The notes under the pieces were generated by a model. That model was given only the letters and a program-made list of their open reading frames with translations. It was not told where the DNA came from and ran no database searches. From positions 248,001 to 312,000 of the forward strand of contig NZ_AP031500.1 of assembly GCF_042847215.1 (NCBI RefSeq): a stretch of DNA of 64,000 nt. The letters run 5' to 3'. Below, piece after piece: positions 62,550 through 64,000 of this stretch. This DNA is from Gilvimarinus japonicus. GTDB taxonomy: Bacteria > Pseudomonadota > Gammaproteobacteria > Pseudomonadales > Cellvibrionaceae. The first letter of the stretch is position 1. Each line of letters starts with the position of its first letter. A program made the position numbers and the translations under genes.

Positions 62550-63568
62550 TTAACGGCTTGGTGAATACATCTGCCGGCACTGGCTGATGCCGTGTATCCA
62601 GCGTTGGTTGAGTGACTCGCAAAGCTCGGTGATTTTTGTTGCTGGGCCGATGGCTTGGCCAAAATTTTTCTCGATATGGCAGCAGGTGTTGAGCCAGTTG
62701 TTGGGATGAATATTCAAGCGTTGGAGAATAGCGGGTAGGTCGCTATCAATGGCGCCGCGCTTTTCGCTTCGTACCGCACGACCGGTCCAGTCTATGAGTT
62801 GCAGGTAGTCGATTGAATTAAAGGGAATATGCTGGGGTTGGTTCTTGTCGTGTTCGTTACCGGCAAAGGGTAATAGTTCTGCGAGCGATAACGGGGCCTC
62901 TTTATTATTCGTGCTGTTGGCATTATCTACATTTATTTGGGGTGATGAGGGAGCAATGCCTAGCCGTTCTTGAGCGCTGGTAAAATCTGAGGTTTCGGGT
63001 TTGTCGGCCATTTTGGCTCTAATGGGGTTTAAGTCCACGTAGGCTAACGCTCGTTCATCTAATAATGCCTGGCTTTAAAGCGAGCTTCAAAAAAGTGGCC
63101 TTTACAGTTATCTTCTTTATTGGCCCAGCGGGCAATAGGCTCGTTTAGGCAGCGCATAAACCAACTGATGTCGGCTAAGCGTTTGCGCCACATATTTACA
63201 ATGTCATCCACCACCGCCAGCTCGGGTGCTCCCAGCGCTTTACCGGCCATATATTGTTGAATGAGTTCGGGGCCTTTAAATAGCTTACGCCAACGTTCAA
63301 TGATCGCATCCCGGCTCAAAGTATCTACTTGCGCTGTATCGACGCGTAATACCACATGATAGTGATTGGACATCACCGCATAAGCGGCGACATCAATGGT
63401 GAATACAGCGGCTAGTTGTTTAATTCGCGTTACAATCCAGCCTCGGCGATGCTCAAAGTTATAGCCTTTGCCGGAGCCGCAGAGAAAGGCGCGCCGCACA
63501 CAGCGTGAAACGCAGTGGTAGTAGGGTGTGTCGGAGACGGAAATTAAGTTTCTTCGGGGCTGGGTCAT
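62550..63568 (-). pseudogene. Broken RAYT/Y1 transposase (frameshift and small deletion)
   Basis: Two frames, 63059-63568 (start, HUH motif SNHYHVV, end FKARHY) and 62550-63038 (AYVDLNPIRAKM onward), together match the intact 340-residue transposase at 59483. One A is missing from the AAAA of the FKSQALLDE region (63074-63076 on the plus strand), and about four residues equivalent to VLSC are deleted next to it. The right-end motif TGGGTGTCCT is at 63633-63642; the left end is not recognisable. Confidence 0.87.
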
Positions 63569-63682
63569 GGTTCCTCCGTGAACGCTGATTACTAATTTAC
63601 TTTGGTACAGGCTTGTGGCATTGTCAAGTTTTTGGGTGTCCTAGACTGCTTCTTTACGACTGTGGATACGTTTGAGATATTC

Positions 63683-63780
63683 GGTTAACAAAACGCCGCA
63701 GTTGACCGCCCAAAGCGCTGCCGCGCTTTAGGTTTCCTCCGCGTTCGCGCTCCGGCGGCAACTGAGCTTCGGCGTTAGCA
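63683..63780 (+). repeat. Integron-type attC recombination site
   Basis: The site starts GGTTAACAAAACGCCGCAGTTG (R'' and L'') and ends CAACTGAGCTTCGGCGTTAGCA (L' and R', with GTTRRRY as GTTAGCA). The arms pair across a 50-base centre that holds another hairpin (CAAAGCGC/GCGCTTTAG and CCGCC/GGCGG). TAACAAAACGCC...GGCGTTA is the same layout as Vibrio VCR sites. It sits just before a small plus-strand gene, as expected for a cassette boundary. Confidence 0.82.
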
Positions 63781-63802
63781 CTAAAATCGAGAGCGAAGGT
63801 TA

Positions 63803-63976
63803 ATGAACTGGAAAACTATATTTTTTGTGGCTGCAGGCTCAACTTTGGGTGTTGTTTCTGCGCAATTTTATTTCCATGGATTCGACGTAATGGTTTTGTT
63901 GGGTTCGGGAATCGCTTCAATTTTGGGGGCAATTTTTATGGGTTATGTCTCTACATTAGGTAAACGAAATCGGTAA
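63803..63976 (+). CDS. Small two-helix membrane protein in a putative gene cassette
   Basis: 57 residues: MNWKTIFFVAAGSTLGVVSA then QFYFHGFDVMVLLGSGIASI and LGAIFMGYVSTLGKRNR. It starts 23 bases after the attC site, with GAAGGT before the ATG. Two membrane helices (about 5-24 and 30-49) are likely, with a basic tail. No family is recognised. Position and size fit an integron cassette gene; the next attC would lie right of the window. Confidence 0.7.
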   Translation: MNWKTIFFVAAGSTLGVVSAQFYFHGFDVMVLLGSGIASILGAIFMGYVSTLGKRNR

Positions 63977-64000
63977 ATTTCGTAGCTATCTGATAAATAT

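Overview
The window looks like chromosomal DNA from a marine or soil gammaproteobacterium close to the Cellvibrionaceae (Saccharophagus/Teredinibacter/Simiduia type). The evidence is the conserved order lptM-lysA-dapF-DUF484-xerC, Rep helicase beside a c5 cytochrome, glnK-amtB, UbiK next to YifB/ComM, a SutA-like protein, and a starch locus with secreted multimodular carbohydrate-binding proteins. The assignment is by gene content only; no phylogeny was run.

Layout. (1) Bases 1-8.7 kb: a cut-off GNAT gene, a ZIP metal transporter, and a leftward lipid-modification operon (NTF2-like, SDR, FAD oxidoreductase, DUF1365, CFA-type methyltransferase, DUF2878, secreted protein). The operon diverges from an ECF sigma factor and its ChrR anti-sigma. 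The two transcription units share a palindromic promoter region with back-to-back TGATCC-N16-CGTA elements. (2) 8.8-20.7 kb: cold-shock/DUF1294 protein, a four-PAS soluble chemoreceptor, a periplasmic HAD enzyme, tRNA-Arg(CCG) with a tandem duplication of its promoter and 5' end, cytochrome c5, Rep helicase followed by a G-quadruplex-like tract, a GGDEF-EAL protein, ComM and UbiK. (3) 20.9-23.4 kb: glnK-amtB-glnK behind a sigma-54-like promoter and a leader that ends in an intrinsic terminator. (4) 23.4-28.5 kb: SutA-like protein, CsbD, ExoD, and a divergent pair of a GNAT/C39-peptidase fusion and a RimK-like ATP-grasp ligase. (5) 28.5-44.2 kb: a starch/maltodextrin locus with a LacI regulator, an MFS sugar transporter, a GH15 glucoamylase lipoprotein, a GH13 alpha-glucosidase, a 2164-residue secreted protein and a DUF1552 partner. 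The large protein combines starch-binding modules, a PQQ-type sugar dehydrogenase, four CxxCH haem sites and DUF1592/1588-type domains. Five copies of a TGCATACGTATKCA palindrome mark this locus. (6) 44.2-48.2 kb: xerC, DUF484, dapF, lysA and the tiny lipoprotein lptM. (7) 48.4-57.9 kb: a MacB-like ABC exporter with three consecutive adaptor proteins, PAP2 phosphatase, DUF1206, a YegS-like lipid kinase, an RsuA-type pseudouridine synthase and a 38-residue lysine-rich protein. (8) 58.2-64 kb: an accessory region with a nucleoside-hydrolase-like secreted protein, a RAYT/Y1 transposase element and its broken paralogue, AT-rich orphan genes, and an integron-type attC site followed by a small cassette gene.

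How the genes fit together. In the starch locus, GH15 and GH13 enzymes release glucose and maltodextrins, the MFS protein imports them, and the LacI protein probably represses through the shared palindromes. The giant starch-binding redox protein and DUF1552 protein appear to add an oxidative branch at the cell surface. This branch is the best candidate here for an undescribed system. Its layout recalls the cellulose-linked redox proteins Cbp2D/Cbp2E of Cellvibrio, but with starch-binding modules and planctomycete-like DUF1592/DUF1588/DUF1552 partners.
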